Assembly: GCA_003220225.1 (NCBI GenBank)
Contig: QHRU01000038.1
Location: 39,722-103,721, forward strand
DNA from: Candidatus Rokuibacteriota bacterium
Lineage (GTDB): Bacteria; Methylomirabilota; Methylomirabilia; Rokubacteriales; CSP1-6
Length of the DNA stretch: 64,000 bases
Reading direction: 5' to 3'
Shown: piece by piece, positions 37,281 through 50,792 of the stretch
How positions within the stretch are numbered: the stretch's first letter is position 1
Layout of the letters: each line of letters starts with the position of its first letter
Made by a program: the position numbers and the translations under genes
Notes under the pieces: generated by a model
What the model saw: the letters and a program-made list of their open reading frames with translations, nothing else
Databases searched by the model: none
What the model was told of the DNA's origin: nothing

Positions 37281-38999
37281 ATGGCCAAGGATGATCGGAG
37301 GAACCTCGGCGGTTCGCGCATGGAGGGCGCAGAACCGGAGGAACGCATGGAGGACTGGTTCAAGGAAGGCTCGACGACGAGCGAGTTCGAGGAAGGCGAG
37401 GTCGTGCGCGGTCGCGTGGTGCACGTGGGGACGAGCGAGGTGCTCGTCGACGTCGGCTACAAGAGCGAGGGCGCGATCCCGATCGAGGAGTTCCACCGCC
37501 ACGGCACGCTGCCGAAGGTCGGCGAGGAGATCGAGGTCTACCTCGAGGCCAAGGAGGACTCCGAAGGCCTGATCGTCCTGTCCAAGGACAAAGCGGACAA
37601 GATCAAGGTCTGGGACGCGATCACCCAGGCGTATGAGAAGGCCCAGCCGGTCGAGGGCCGCGTGGTGGAGGTCGTCAAGGGCGGCCTCGCCGTCGACGTC
37701 GGCGTGAAGGCGTTCCTGCCCGGCTCGCAGGTGGACCTGCGCCCGGTGAAGAACCTCGCCTCGATGGTCGGCCAGCTGATCCGCGCCAAGGTCATCAAGC
37801 TCAACCGCCGTCGCGGCAACGTCGTGCTCTCCCGCCGCTCCGTCCTGGAGGAGGAGCGGGAGGAGAAGAAGAAGCACACGCTCGAGGTGCTGAACGAGGG
37901 CATGGTGCTCACGGGCACCGTGAAGAACATCACGGACTATGGCGCCTTCATCGACCTCGGCGGTATCGACGGCCTGCTGCACGTGACGGACATGAGCTGG
38001 GGCCGCGTGGGCCACCCGTCGGAGATCTTCCAGGTCGGCGACCAGGTCGAGGTGGTCGTGCTGCACTTCGACCGTGAGAGCGGCCGCGTGTCGCTCGGCT
38101 ACAAGCAGAAGTCCAACGACCCGTGGGAGACGGTGGAGACGCGCTTCGCGCCCGGGACCAAGACGCATGGGCGGGTGGTGAGCCTCACCAACTACGGCGC
38201 CTTCGTCGAGCTGGAGCCCGGCGTCGAGGGCCTCGTGCACGTCTCCGAGATGTCGTGGACGCGCCGGGTGCGCCACCCGTCGAAGCTGGTCAACGTCGGC
38301 GACGAGGTCGAGGTGATCGTGCTCGACGTCAACCGGGCGGCCAAGCGGATCTCGCTCGGCATGAAGCAGGTCGAGCCGGATCCGTGGACGACCATCGAGG
38401 AGCGCTACAAGCCGGGGACGCGGGTCTCGGGCAAGGTGCGCAACCTCACGGATTTTGGCGCGTTCATCGAGCTCGAGCCCGGGGTCGACGGCCTCCTGCA
38501 CATTTCGGACATGTCCTGGACCCGGAATGTCGGGCATCCTTCTGAAGTTCTCAAGAAAGGCCAGGACATCGAGACGCAGATCCTGAACATCGACCGCGAC
38601 AACAAGCGGATCTCGCTGGGCCTCAAGCAGATCCAGCCCGATCCCTGGTCCACGGTCGCCCAGCGCTATCCGATGGGCTCGCGCGTGACGGGCAAGGTAG
38701 TGCGGCTCACCGACTTCGGCGCGTTCGTGGAGCTGGAGCCGGGCGTGGACGGGCTCCTGCACATCTCGCAGATGGCCCATCGCCCGATCGCCACCCCGGG
38801 CGAGGTCGTCAACGTCGGCGACGAGCTGACGCTGCTGGTGATCCGCGTCGATCCTCACGAGCGGCGCATCGGGCTGTCGCTGAAGGAGCTCGCGCACGCG
38901 GTGGCGCCTCCGCCCGAGGCGATGGACGATCGCGGCGGCGGCGGCCGCAAGGGCAAGCGCGGCAAGAGCCGGGATTACGACTACGACGACGAGGAATAG
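37281..38999 (+). CDS. rpsA: 30S ribosomal protein S1
   Basis: Large mRNA-binding ribosomal protein. From ATG 37281 it has 572 residues with six S1 (OB-fold) repeats. Domains 1-2 (about 33-185) are divergent ribosome-binding domains. Domains 3-6 (about 205-540) show the repeated TDYGAFIDLGG, TNYGAFVELEPG, TDFGAFIELEPG and TDFGAFVELEPG signatures. The tail is Gly/Arg/Lys-rich followed by acidic residues (DYDYDDEE). GGGGAGG at 37263-37269 is the ribosome site; in-frame ATGs at 37320 and 37347 are alternative starts. It lies directly downstream of cmk, as in most bacteria. Confidence 0.96.
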   Translation: MAKDDRRNLGGSRMEGAEPEERMEDWFKEGSTTSEFEEGEVVRGRVVHVGTSEVLVDVGYKSEGAIPIEEFHRHGTLPKVGEEIEVYLEAKEDSEGLIVLSKDKADKIKVWDAITQAYEKAQPVEGRVVEVVKGGLAVDVGVKAFLPGSQVDLRPVKNLASMVGQLIRAKVIKLNRRRGNVVLSRRSVLEEEREEKKKHTLEVLNEGMVLTGTVKNITDYGAFIDLGGIDGLLHVTDMSWGRVGHPSEIFQVGDQVEVVVLHFDRESGRVSLGYKQKSNDPWETVETRFAPGTKTHGRVVSLTNYGAFVELEPGVEGLVHVSEMSWTRRVRHPSKLVNVGDEVEVIVLDVNRAAKRISLGMKQVEPDPWTTIEERYKPGTRVSGKVRNLTDFGAFIELEPGVDGLLHISDMSWTRNVGHPSEVLKKGQDIETQILNIDRDNKRISLGLKQIQPDPWSTVAQRYPMGSRVTGKVVRLTDFGAFVELEPGVDGLLHISQMAHRPIATPGEVVNVGDELTLLVIRVDPHERRIGLSLKELAHAVAPPPEAMDDRGGGGRKGKRGKSRDYDYDDEE

Positions 39000-39899
39000 G
39001 TGAGCCGTCGGCTGACGGTCCTCACGGCCACCCTGCTGGTGTTCGTCGGAGTGGTGGGGCTCTTCTTGCTCGCTGCCGGGTCGTGGGGCCGTGGCGGCGG
39101 CGGCGAGGGCGGCGGCTCGCTGTTCGGTCCGAAGGTCGCCATCGTCGAGCTCGAGGGACTCATCGCCGAGACCGACGACCTCGTCCGCGAGCTGCGCCAG
39201 CATCGCGAGAACCCCAGCATCAAGGCCGTCGTCATCCGGATCAACAGCCCGGGCGGCGTGGTGGGCCCGACCCAGGAGGTCTACGACGCGATCCGCCGCG
39301 TGCGCGAGGCGGGCAAGCCCGTGGTGGCCTCGCTCGGCGCCGTCGCGGCGTCCGGCGGCTACTACATCGCCGTCGCCGCCGACCAGATCTACGCGAATCC
39401 CGGCTCGCTCACGGGGTCCATCGGCGTGATCATGCAGCTCGCGAACCTCGACTCGCTGATGAAGAAGGTCGGCGTCGAGTACGTCGTCGTGAAGGCGGGC
39501 GCCTTCAAGGACATCGGCAACCTCTCGCGCCCGATGACGTCCGAGGAGCGGCGCGTGCTGCAGACGCTGCTCGACGACGTGCACGGCCAGTTCATCGACG
39601 CGGTGGCCAAGGGCCGCAAGCTGCCGCGCGAGCAGGTCGTGCAGTTCGCCGACGGGCGCGTATTCTCGGGTACGCAGGCCCTGCAGCTCAAGATGGTGGA
39701 CGCGCTCGGGAGCCTGGAAGACGCGGTCAACGCCGCCGCCAAGCTCGCGAACTTGCCGACGCCGCCGTCGGTGGAGCGGCCCCGCCGAAGGTTCTCGATC
39801 ATCGAATTACTGAGGAACGAATTGGGTCTCCCGGCCCCTGGGAGCCTCCTGCGACCGAGCCTGCCGGTGTTCAAGACGCCTCTATACCTGATGGACTGA
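39000..39899 (+). CDS. sppA: Signal peptide peptidase SppA (36K type)
   Basis: Membrane-anchored serine protease digesting leftover signal peptides. The 299-residue protein starts at GTG immediately after the rpsA stop. It has an N-terminal anchor (TVLTATLLVFVGVVGLFLLAAG), a glycine-rich linker, INSPGGVVGPTQEVYDAI and the catalytic serine in VAASGGYYIAVAADQI (about S118). The general-base lysine is in GAFKDIGN (about K170). The 52-residue spacing matches the Bacillus SppA Ser-Lys dyad. sppA between rpsA and an IHF gene is a recurring arrangement. Confidence 0.93.
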   Translation: MSRRLTVLTATLLVFVGVVGLFLLAAGSWGRGGGGEGGGSLFGPKVAIVELEGLIAETDDLVRELRQHRENPSIKAVVIRINSPGGVVGPTQEVYDAIRRVREAGKPVVASLGAVAASGGYYIAVAADQIYANPGSLTGSIGVIMQLANLDSLMKKVGVEYVVVKAGAFKDIGNLSRPMTSEERRVLQTLLDDVHGQFIDAVAKGRKLPREQVVQFADGRVFSGTQALQLKMVDALGSLEDAVNAAAKLANLPTPPSVERPRRRFSIIELLRNELGLPAPGSLLRPSLPVFKTPLYLMD

Positions 39900-39919
39900 C
39901 GGCTAACTCCCTAATGACG

Positions 39920-39949
39920 TTGACATTCTTCAAACGGCCGTGGTAGGTT
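39920..39949 (+). promoter_or_regulatory. Promoter of the downstream IHF/HU gene
   Basis: A perfect TTGACA (39920-39925), an 18-nt spacer and TAGGTT (39944-39949) lie in the 72-nt gap after sppA. The predicted start near 39956 leaves a short leader containing GAGGGGAG (39956-39963) before ATG 39972. An almost identical pair, TTGACC-18-TAGGTT, occurs at 63815-63844. Confidence 0.55.
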
Positions 39950-39971
39950 CCCAGCGAGGGGAGCCACCACG

Positions 39972-40247
39972 ATGACGAAAGCCGACCTCATCGACGAAGT
40001 CTCGAAGCTCTCGAATCTCACGAAGAAAGAGACCGAGACGATCGTCAACACGATCTTCGACAACATCACCGACGCGCTGGCGAAGGGCGACAAGGTGGAG
40101 TTGCGGGGGTTCGGCAGCTTCAGGATCCGCCACCGGAACTCGCGCAAGGGCCGAAATCCGAAGACCGGCAGCGCCGTGGACGTTCCCCAGAAGCGCGTTC
40201 CCTTCTTCAAGGTCGGCAAGCGCCTGCGAGAGCTCGTCAACGCGTGA
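39972..40247 (+). CDS. Integration host factor / HU-family DNA-binding protein (IHF-beta position)
   Basis: A 91-residue nucleoid protein that bends DNA as a dimer. Start MTKADLIDEVSKLSNLTKKE, the VELRGFGSF core (about 46-54), the DNA-arm RKGRNPKTG (about 61-69) and the closing PFFKVGKRLRELVN are all present. The arm tip has the proline that intercalates into DNA. Its position after rpsA matches ihfB of proteobacteria, but sequence alone does not separate HU from IHF. A second member is at 52843, so the two may form the heterodimer. Confidence 0.88.
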   Translation: MTKADLIDEVSKLSNLTKKETETIVNTIFDNITDALAKGDKVELRGFGSFRIRHRNSRKGRNPKTGSAVDVPQKRVPFFKVGKRLRELVNA

Positions 40248-40263
40248 GGGCCCGCCTGGCGTT

Positions 40264-40743
40264 TTGAAGCGCCTGTGGGCTCCCTGGCGGATGGCCTGGA
40301 TTCGGGGCGCGCACCCCGCCGCCGGCTGCGTCTTCTGCAACGCTCGTGACGGCGCCGACGACCGCGCCTCGCTCGTGCTGCTCCGCGGCCCCCACGCCTT
40401 CCTGGTCCTCAACGCCTATCCCTACACGCCCGGGCACCTCATGGCGGTGACGAATCGCCACGTGGGCGCCCTCGGCGAGGCGCGGCCCGAGGAGCTGACC
40501 GACGCGCTGACGCTCGTGCAGCGCGCGGTGTCGGCGCTGAGCCTCGAGTACCGCGCCGAGGGCTTCAACGTCGGCCTGAACCAGGGCCGCGTGGCGGGGG
40601 CGGGGATCGAGGACCATCTGCACGTGCACGTCGTGCCGCGCTGGGGCGGCGATCACAACTTCGTGACGGTCGTGGGCGACACGCGCGTCCTGCCCGAAGA
40701 CCTGGCGACCACGTGGGAGCGCCTGCGGAGCCGCGTGGCGTGA
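40264..40743 (+). CDS. HIT-family hydrolase
   Basis: Histidine-triad nucleotide hydrolase or transferase of 159 residues starting at TTG 40264 (MKRLWAPWRMAWIRG, the usual N-terminus of this subgroup). CVFCNARD may bind metal. The triad is HLHVHVVPRWGGD (about 120-132). This subgroup, often annotated as AP4A hydrolase or phosphorylase, is commonly small and cytoplasmic; the exact substrate is not known. The start choice rests on homology of the WAPWRM block because no ATG or GTG fits. It lies 16 nt after the IHF gene and is followed by mutS. Confidence 0.88.
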   Translation: MKRLWAPWRMAWIRGAHPAAGCVFCNARDGADDRASLVLLRGPHAFLVLNAYPYTPGHLMAVTNRHVGALGEARPEELTDALTLVQRAVSALSLEYRAEGFNVGLNQGRVAGAGIEDHLHVHVVPRWGGDHNFVTVVGDTRVLPEDLATTWERLRSRVA

Positions 40744-40760
40744 GCGCAGGAGGCTCCGCC

Positions 40761-45000
<4,240 letters not shown>

Positions 45001-45001
<1 letters not shown>

Positions 45002-45124
45002 TGCGAGCCGAGGCCGTCCGACGGCCGAGGCGAGCCTGTGATGGAGCTGGGCGTGCGAGCCGAGGCCGTTCGACGGCCGAGGCGAGCCTGTGATGGAGCT
45101 GGTAGTGCGAGCCGAGGCCGAAGG
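45001..45124 (+). repeat. Tandem 52-bp repeat between mutL and miaA
   Basis: Units begin at 45001, 45053 and 45105 (the third stops after 20 nt). The two full units differ at only a few bases. Each carries a small hairpin GGCCGTCCGACGGCC or its TTCG variant and the phrase GGCGAGCCTGTGATGGAGC. TGGTAG at the head of the first unit supplies the mutL stop. The unit shares TGCGAGCCG and GGCGAGCCTGTG with the copies at 17413 and 29449. Confidence 0.85.
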
Positions 45125-45138
45125 GTAGACTGCCACTG

Positions 45139-46083
45139 ATGTCCGACAAGCCTCCGCTCCTCGTCATCGCGGGTCCCACCGGTGTCGGCAAGACGGCCGC
45201 CGCGGTCGCGCTCGCGGCGCGGCTGCCGATCGAGGTCGTGTCGGCGGACTCGCGCCAGGTCTACCGCGGCATGGATGTCGCGACCGGCAAGCCGACCGCC
45301 GATGAGCTGCGCGCCGTGCGCCATCACCTGGTGGACGTCGTGGATCCAGACGATCGCTACGACGCCGCGCGCTTCGCCCGCGACGCGCGGGCCGCGATCG
45401 ACGCGATCCGCCAGCGCGGCCGGCTGCCGGCCGTCGTGGGCGGCACCGGGCTCTACATCCGCGCGCTCCTGCGCGGGCTCGATCCCGCGACGCCGGCGGA
45501 CCCGGCCTTCCGCGCCGAGCTCGCAGAGGTCGCGGCTCGCGAGGGACGGGCGGCGCTGCATGGGCGGCTCGCCGCCCAGGAGCCCGCGCTGGCCCGGCGG
45601 CTGCACCCGAACGACCACGTGAGGATCATTCGCGCGCTCGAGCTGGTGCGGGCGGGCAGCCCCGCGGGCGAGGCTCAGACGCGCTGGCGTGAGGGCGACG
45701 CCGAGTGGGACGTCGTCTACGTCGGGCTCACGCTGGATCGCGCGAGGCTCGACGACCGTCTGCGTCGGCGCGCGCAGCGCATGGTCGCCGCCGGCCTCGA
45801 GGACGAGGTCCGTGGTCTCCTCGCGCGCGGCTACGTGCCGACGCTGCCGGCGATGCAGGGTCTCGGCTACCGCGAGTTCGTCCGCGTGGTCCAGGAGCGA
45901 CTCGACGTGGAGGAGGCGCGGCGGCTCATGCAGCGCGACACGCTGCGCTACGCGCGGCGGCAGTGGACCTGGTTTGCCCGCGAGCCGGAGTTGCAGTGGA
46001 TCGACGTCGAGGCCGCGGAGGCGGCCGGCGGCGTGGCGGCGGCGATCGAGGCGAGACTCAAGCAGGAGGGCCGGATCGGGTGA
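45139..46083 (+). CDS. miaA: tRNA dimethylallyltransferase
   Basis: Adds the isopentenyl group to A37 of tRNAs reading UNN codons. The 314-residue protein has the P-loop AGPTGVGKTAAAVAL (about 11-25), SADSRQVYRGMDVATGKPT (about 38-56), DVVDPDDRYDAARFARDA, VVGGTGLYIRALLRGL (about 101-116) and the C-terminal RYARRQWTWFARE. TAGACT (45126-45131), a -10-like box, stands seven bases before the ATG, but the -35 is poor. It overlaps hflX by 4 nt. The mutSL-miaA-hflX order parallels E. coli mutL-miaA-hfq-hflX without hfq. Confidence 0.95.
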   Translation: MSDKPPLLVIAGPTGVGKTAAAVALAARLPIEVVSADSRQVYRGMDVATGKPTADELRAVRHHLVDVVDPDDRYDAARFARDARAAIDAIRQRGRLPAVVGGTGLYIRALLRGLDPATPADPAFRAELAEVAAREGRAALHGRLAAQEPALARRLHPNDHVRIIRALELVRAGSPAGEAQTRWREGDAEWDVVYVGLTLDRARLDDRLRRRAQRMVAAGLEDEVRGLLARGYVPTLPAMQGLGYREFVRVVQERLDVEEARRLMQRDTLRYARRQWTWFAREPELQWIDVEAAEAAGGVAAAIEARLKQEGRIG

Positions 46084-47399
46084 GACAACGGGTGAGAGAC
46101 GGCGCGCACGGCGGCAACGGCCGCGGCCACGAGGTGGGGCGCGTGCGCGAGCATGCGATGCTGGCGGCGCTGCGGCGCCCCAAGCAGCGGCGCGTCGACG
46201 TCGAGGAGTCGCTGGAGGAGCTGGCGGGGCTCGCCACGGCGGCCGGCGCGAGCGTCGGCGAGCGGGTGATCCAGGAGCGGCCGGCGGCGACGCCCTCGCT
46301 CTACTTCGGCAGCGGCAAGGTCGAGGAAATGGCCGAGGCCGCGCGCACAGGCGGCGTCAATCTGTTCATCTCCGACGATCCGCTCTCGCCGATCCAGGAG
46401 CGCAACCTCAGCGAGTCGCTCGGCATCAAGGTGATCGACCGCACCGCGCTCATCCTCGACATCTTCGCCCAGCGCGCGCGCAGCGCCGAGGGCAAGCTCC
46501 AGGTCGAGCTGGCGCAGCTCACGTACCTGCTGCCGCGGCTCGTCGGCCAGTGGAAGCACCTCGAGCGCCTGGGCGGCGGCATCGGCACGCGCGGTCCCGG
46601 TGAGACGCAGCTCGAGTCCGACCGCCGCGTGATCCGCCAGCGCGTGCAGAAGCTCAAGCGCGAGCTCGAAGGCGTGCAGGCGCACCGCCGGCTGCAGCGC
46701 GCCAGTCGGCGGCGCGCGGGCGTGCCCATCGTCGCGCTCGTCGGCTACACCAACGCCGGCAAGACGACGCTGCTGAACCGCCTCACCGGCTCGCACCTCA
46801 CCGCGGCCGACCAGCTGTTCGTCACGCTCGACCCGGCCGCGCGCCTCGTCGAGCGGCCGGGCCGCCGCCCGTTCATCCTGACCGACACCGTCGGCTTCAT
46901 CCGCAAGCTGCCGCACGAGCTGGTGGCGGCGTTCCGCGCGACGCTGGAGGAGCTGACGGAGGCCGACGTGCTCGTGCACGTGGTGGACGCCAGCCAGGGA
47001 GCGCTCGAGGAGCACATGGCGGCGGTGGACTCGCTGCTGCGCGAGCTGGAGGTGGCGGCGGACCGGCCGACCGTCCTCGCGCTGAACAAGGTCGACCGGC
47101 TCGACGAGGCGCACGCCGCCGCGGTCCTCGCCGGTCGCCGCTCCGCCGTCGCGCTGTCGGCGGCGACGGGTGAGGGCGTGGAAACGCTGCTCGATGCGAT
47201 CGAGAAGGCGCTGCCCGTGTCTGGCGCGGTGACGCTGCGCATCCCGCACGGCGACGGCGCCGCGCTGGCGCTCTGCTACGAGCGTGGGCGCGTGCTGACG
47301 CGCGCCGACACGCCGGGCCACGTCACCCTGGAGGTCGAGCTGGCCGGCCCGGCGCTCGCGGCCCTCGGGGCCTACCGGGTCGAGCGCGTGCTAGACTGA
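46080..47399 (+). CDS. hflX: GTPase HflX
   Basis: Ribosome-associated GTPase that splits stalled ribosomes. From GTG 46080 the protein has 439 residues. The N-terminal HflX domain has YFGSGKVEEMAE and FISDDPLSPIQERNLSE, then GGIGTRGPGETQLESDRR (about 172). The G domain has GYTNAGKTTLLNRL (about 222, G1), DTVGFIRKLPHEL (G3) and ALNKVDRLDE (G4). The first ~25 residues are glycine-rich and poorly conserved, so GTG 46092 or ATG 46158 could be the true start; GTG 46080 is kept because it overlaps miaA by 4 nt. Confidence 0.92.
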   Translation: MRQRVRDGAHGGNGRGHEVGRVREHAMLAALRRPKQRRVDVEESLEELAGLATAAGASVGERVIQERPAATPSLYFGSGKVEEMAEAARTGGVNLFISDDPLSPIQERNLSESLGIKVIDRTALILDIFAQRARSAEGKLQVELAQLTYLLPRLVGQWKHLERLGGGIGTRGPGETQLESDRRVIRQRVQKLKRELEGVQAHRRLQRASRRRAGVPIVALVGYTNAGKTTLLNRLTGSHLTAADQLFVTLDPAARLVERPGRRPFILTDTVGFIRKLPHELVAAFRATLEELTEADVLVHVVDASQGALEEHMAAVDSLLRELEVAADRPTVLALNKVDRLDEAHAAAVLAGRRSAVALSAATGEGVETLLDAIEKALPVSGAVTLRIPHGDGAALALCYERGRVLTRADTPGHVTLEVELAGPALAALGAYRVERVLD

Positions 47400-47407
47400 A
47401 GCCTTCG

Positions 47408-47954
<547 letters not shown>

Positions 47955-47977
<23 letters not shown>

Positions 47978-49274
47978 GGGCGTCGTCGTCGCCGCGGTGC
48001 ACGCCCGAACGGCGGCCGCGGCGGCCGGGCTGCGGCCCGGCGACCGCGTCCTCGCCATCAACGGCCACGCGCTGCGCGACGCCATCGACTTCCGGTTCCA
48101 CGGGGGCGACGAGCGGCTCGCGCTGAGCGTCGAGCGCGACGGCGCCCGGCACGCGCTGCGGCTCGCGCGCCGGCCCGGCGCCGACCTCGGCGTCGAGCTC
48201 GAGGCGCCACGGGCGGACGAGATCGCCACCTGCGCCAACAAGTGCGTGTTCTGCTTCATCCACCAGCTGCCGAAGGGCATGCGCAAGAGCCTCTACGTCA
48301 AGGACGACGACTTCCGGCTCTCGTTCCTGCACGGCAACTACATCACGCTGACGGATCTCGAGGAGGCGGAGCTCACGCGCATCGTCGAGCAGCGCCTGTC
48401 GCCGCTCTACGTGTCCGTGCACGCGACCGACCCCGCGCTGCGCTGGGAGCTGCTCGGCCGCCCGCGCGCCTCGGCGGAGATCCTGCCGCGGCTCGAGCGG
48501 CTCGCCAGGGCGGGCATCCGCATGCACGCGCAGGTCGTGCTCTGCCCTGGGCTCAACGACGGCGCGCACCTCGAGCGGACCGTCCGCGAGCTCGCGCCGC
48601 TGCACCCGCACGTGGCGACGACGGCGGTCGTGCCCGTCGGCCTCACGCGCCACCGGGAGCGTCTGCCGGCGCTGCGCACCCTCACCGATCAGGAAGCGTG
48701 CGCGCTGGTGGGGACGGTCGCGGCGTGGCAGTCGGAATTTCAGGCGCGCCTGGGCAGCCGCTTCGTGTTCCTCGGCGACGAGGTCTATCTCCAGGCGGCG
48801 CTGCCGTTGCCCGAGGCGGACGCCTACGAAGGGTTCGCGGTGGCGGAGGACGGCATCGGCCTCGTGCGGCGCTTCGAGGACGGCGTCGAGCGCGCGCGGC
48901 GCCGACGCCGCGCCGCGGGCCGGCCGCTCGACGTCACGCTGGTGAGCGGCTCGCTCTACGCCCCGCGGCTCGCGCGCCTCGTCGCGTCGATTCCCGGCGC
49001 GACCGCGCGCGTGGCGGCCGTGGCGAACCGCTTCTTCGGCGGCACCGTGTCGGTCGCGGGCCTCCTCACCGGGGAGGACATCGCGCGGCATCTGGCCACG
49101 CTGCCGACCCTCGGCGAGGCCGTCGTCGTCCCGGCCGTCGCGCTGCGCGACCGCGACGGCGTCTTCCTGGACGACATGAGCCCGGCGGACCTGGCCGCGG
49201 CCGTCGGCGTCCCGGTTCGCGTCGTCGAGCCCGAGCCGAGGGCGCTGCTCTCAGCGGTATGCTCCGCCCCGTAA
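47955..49274 (+). CDS. DUF512 radical SAM protein with N-terminal PDZ domain
   Basis: A 439-residue protein of unknown function conserved next to der in many bacteria. An N-terminal PDZ-like domain (about 8-75, GLRPGDRVLAINGHAL) precedes an iron-sulfur motif C93-x3-C97-x2-C100 (CANKCVFC) followed by FIHQLPKGMRKSLYVKDDDF and LSFLHGNYITLTD, and then the DUF512 domain. The cysteine spacing is that of radical SAM enzymes. FIHQ replaces the FIDQ seen in many relatives. The adjacency to der suggests a link to ribosome assembly, but no activity is established to my knowledge. It overlaps der by 16 nt. Confidence 0.88.
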
Positions 49275-50602
49275 TCGCGATCGTCGGCCGGCCGAACGTC
49301 GGCAAGTCCACGCTGTTCAATCGCCTCGTCGGACGCCGGCAGGCGCTCGTCCGTGACACGCCGGGCGTGACGCGCGATCGCCTCTACGGCCAGGTCCAGT
49401 TCGAGCGCTGGCAGGCGACGGTGATCGACACGGGCGGCTTCGATCCCGGCTCGACGGAGCCGCTCGTCGAGGGCGTGCGCCGCCAGGTGCTGGCAGCCGT
49501 GGAGGACGCCGACCTCATCGCCTTCGTCGTCGACGCGCGCGAGGGCGCGACGGCGCTGGACCAGGAGATCGCGCGGCTGCTGCGAAAGACCAACAAGCCC
49601 GTGGTCCTCGTCGCCAGCAAGGTGGACGACCGCGGCCAGGAGCCGGCGCTGGCGGACCTCTATCGGCTCGGCTTCGGCGAGCCGCTCGGCGTCTCGGGCG
49701 AGCACGGCCGCGGCGTCGCCGAGATGCTCGAGGTCCTGCGCGAGCGCGCGCCGTCGCCGACGGCGCCTCCCGGCGGCAAGCGTCCGGTCGCCATCGCGGT
49801 GATCGGCCGCCCCAACGTCGGCAAGTCGTCGCTCGTCAACGCGATGCTCGGCACCGAGCGCGTGCTCGTGCACGAGGCGCCGGGCACGACGCGCGACGCC
49901 GTGGACACGCCGTTCGTCTACGAAGGCCGACCCTACGTGCTGGTCGACACCGCCGGCATCCGGCGCAAGGGCAAGGTGACGGAGGCGCTCGAAAAGCTCG
50001 CCGTGGTGATGGCGCTCAAGAGCCTCGAGCGCTCGCAGGTTGCGCTGCTCGTCATGGACGCCTCCGAGGGCCTGACCGCGCAGGACGCGCACATCGCGGG
50101 CTACGCGCACGAGGCCGGGCGCGCCATCGTCCTCGTCGTCAACAAGTGGGACCTCGTGCCCCGGGGCATGGTGAGAAAGGCCGAGGTCGTCGAGCAGGTG
50201 CGCGACCGGCTGCCGTTCCTCGACTACGCGCCGATGTGCTTCACCTCGGCGACGCGCGGCGAGGGACTGCGCGAGCTGTTCGAGACGATCGACCGCGTCG
50301 CGGCCGAGGCTCAGCGCCGCGTGCCGGCCGAGGAGGTGACCGCCGTTCTGCGCCAGGCGCTCGACCGTCGCCCGCTGTCGGTGGCCGGCCTGCCCCTGAC
50401 CATCCAGTCGGCGAACCAGGTGAGCGTCGGCCCGCCGACCATCGCCGTGCGCGTGAACCGGCCGGACGAGATCCATTTCTCCTACGAGCGCTATCTCGCC
50501 AAGTCGCTGCGCCACGCGTTCGGCTGGGAGGGCTCGCCGCTGCGGCTGTCGTTCCGCCGCGCCGGGCGCGCCCGCCCGAGCGCGCCGAAGGCACGGCGAT
50601 GA
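49259..50602 (+). CDS. der: Ribosome biogenesis GTPase Der (EngA)
   Basis: Double-GTPase needed for 50S subunit assembly. From ATG 49259 the protein has 447 residues: G domain 1 ([23 protein letters not shown]), G domain 2 ([37 protein letters not shown]) and a C-terminal KH-like domain (about 350-435). The G4 motif of the first domain reads ASKVDD (about 119-124) instead of the usual NKxD, while the second domain keeps NKWD. It is followed by a 190-nt region carrying a duplicated palindromic repeat. Confidence 0.95.
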   Translation: MLRPVIAIVGRPNVGKSTLFNRLVGRRQALVRDTPGVTRDRLYGQVQFERWQATVIDTGGFDPGSTEPLVEGVRRQVLAAVEDADLIAFVVDAREGATALDQEIARLLRKTNKPVVLVASKVDDRGQEPALADLYRLGFGEPLGVSGEHGRGVAEMLEVLRERAPSPTAPPGGKRPVAIAVIGRPNVGKSSLVNAMLGTERVLVHEAPGTTRDAVDTPFVYEGRPYVLVDTAGIRRKGKVTEALEKLAVVMALKSLERSQVALLVMDASEGLTAQDAHIAGYAHEAGRAIVLVVNKWDLVPRGMVRKAEVVEQVRDRLPFLDYAPMCFTSATRGEGLRELFETIDRVAAEAQRRVPAEEVTAVLRQALDRRPLSVAGLPLTIQSANQVSVGPPTIAVRVNRPDEIHFSYERYLAKSLRHAFGWEGSPLRLSFRRAGRARPSAPKARR

Positions 50603-50653
50603 GACATCCTGTGTCAAGCCCGAGGCGCGCCACGGCTGCGCCGGGGCGCGTCC

Positions 50654-50695
50654 GAGCGCTGGGGGGTGTGGGGGGCCATGTCGGGGCCCCCCACG
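50654..50695 (+). repeat. 42-bp palindrome-bearing repeat, copy A
   Basis: Downstream of der. It contains a perfect 10-bp stem GTGGGGGGCC / GGCCCCCCAC with a 7-nt loop, preceded by GAGCGCTGGGGG. It is 41/42 identical to copy B, 90 bp further on. It could act as a REP-like element or transcription attenuator; there is no T-run. Confidence 0.85.
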
Positions 50696-50743
50696 CTCAC
50701 GAGCGAGTGATCGAGGCGCGTCACGGGTTTCCCGGGATGCGCC

Positions 50744-50785
50744 GAGCGTTGGGGGGTGTGGGGGGCCATGTCGGGGCCCCCCACG
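50744..50785 (+). repeat. 42-bp palindrome-bearing repeat, copy B
   Basis: Second copy of the same palindromic unit, ending 7 nt before the DUF3047 gene start. It differs from copy A by one base (GAGCGTT for GAGCGCT). Because the hairpin is so close to ATG 50793, it would lie over the translation initiation region of that gene's mRNA if both are on one transcript. Confidence 0.85.
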
Positions 50786-50792
50786 TAAGCAG

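Noticed and set aside
40740..40760. MutS start at GTG 40740 overlapping the HIT gene by 4 nt
   Set aside because: GTG 40761 has AGGAGG seven bases upstream and gives the exact family length.
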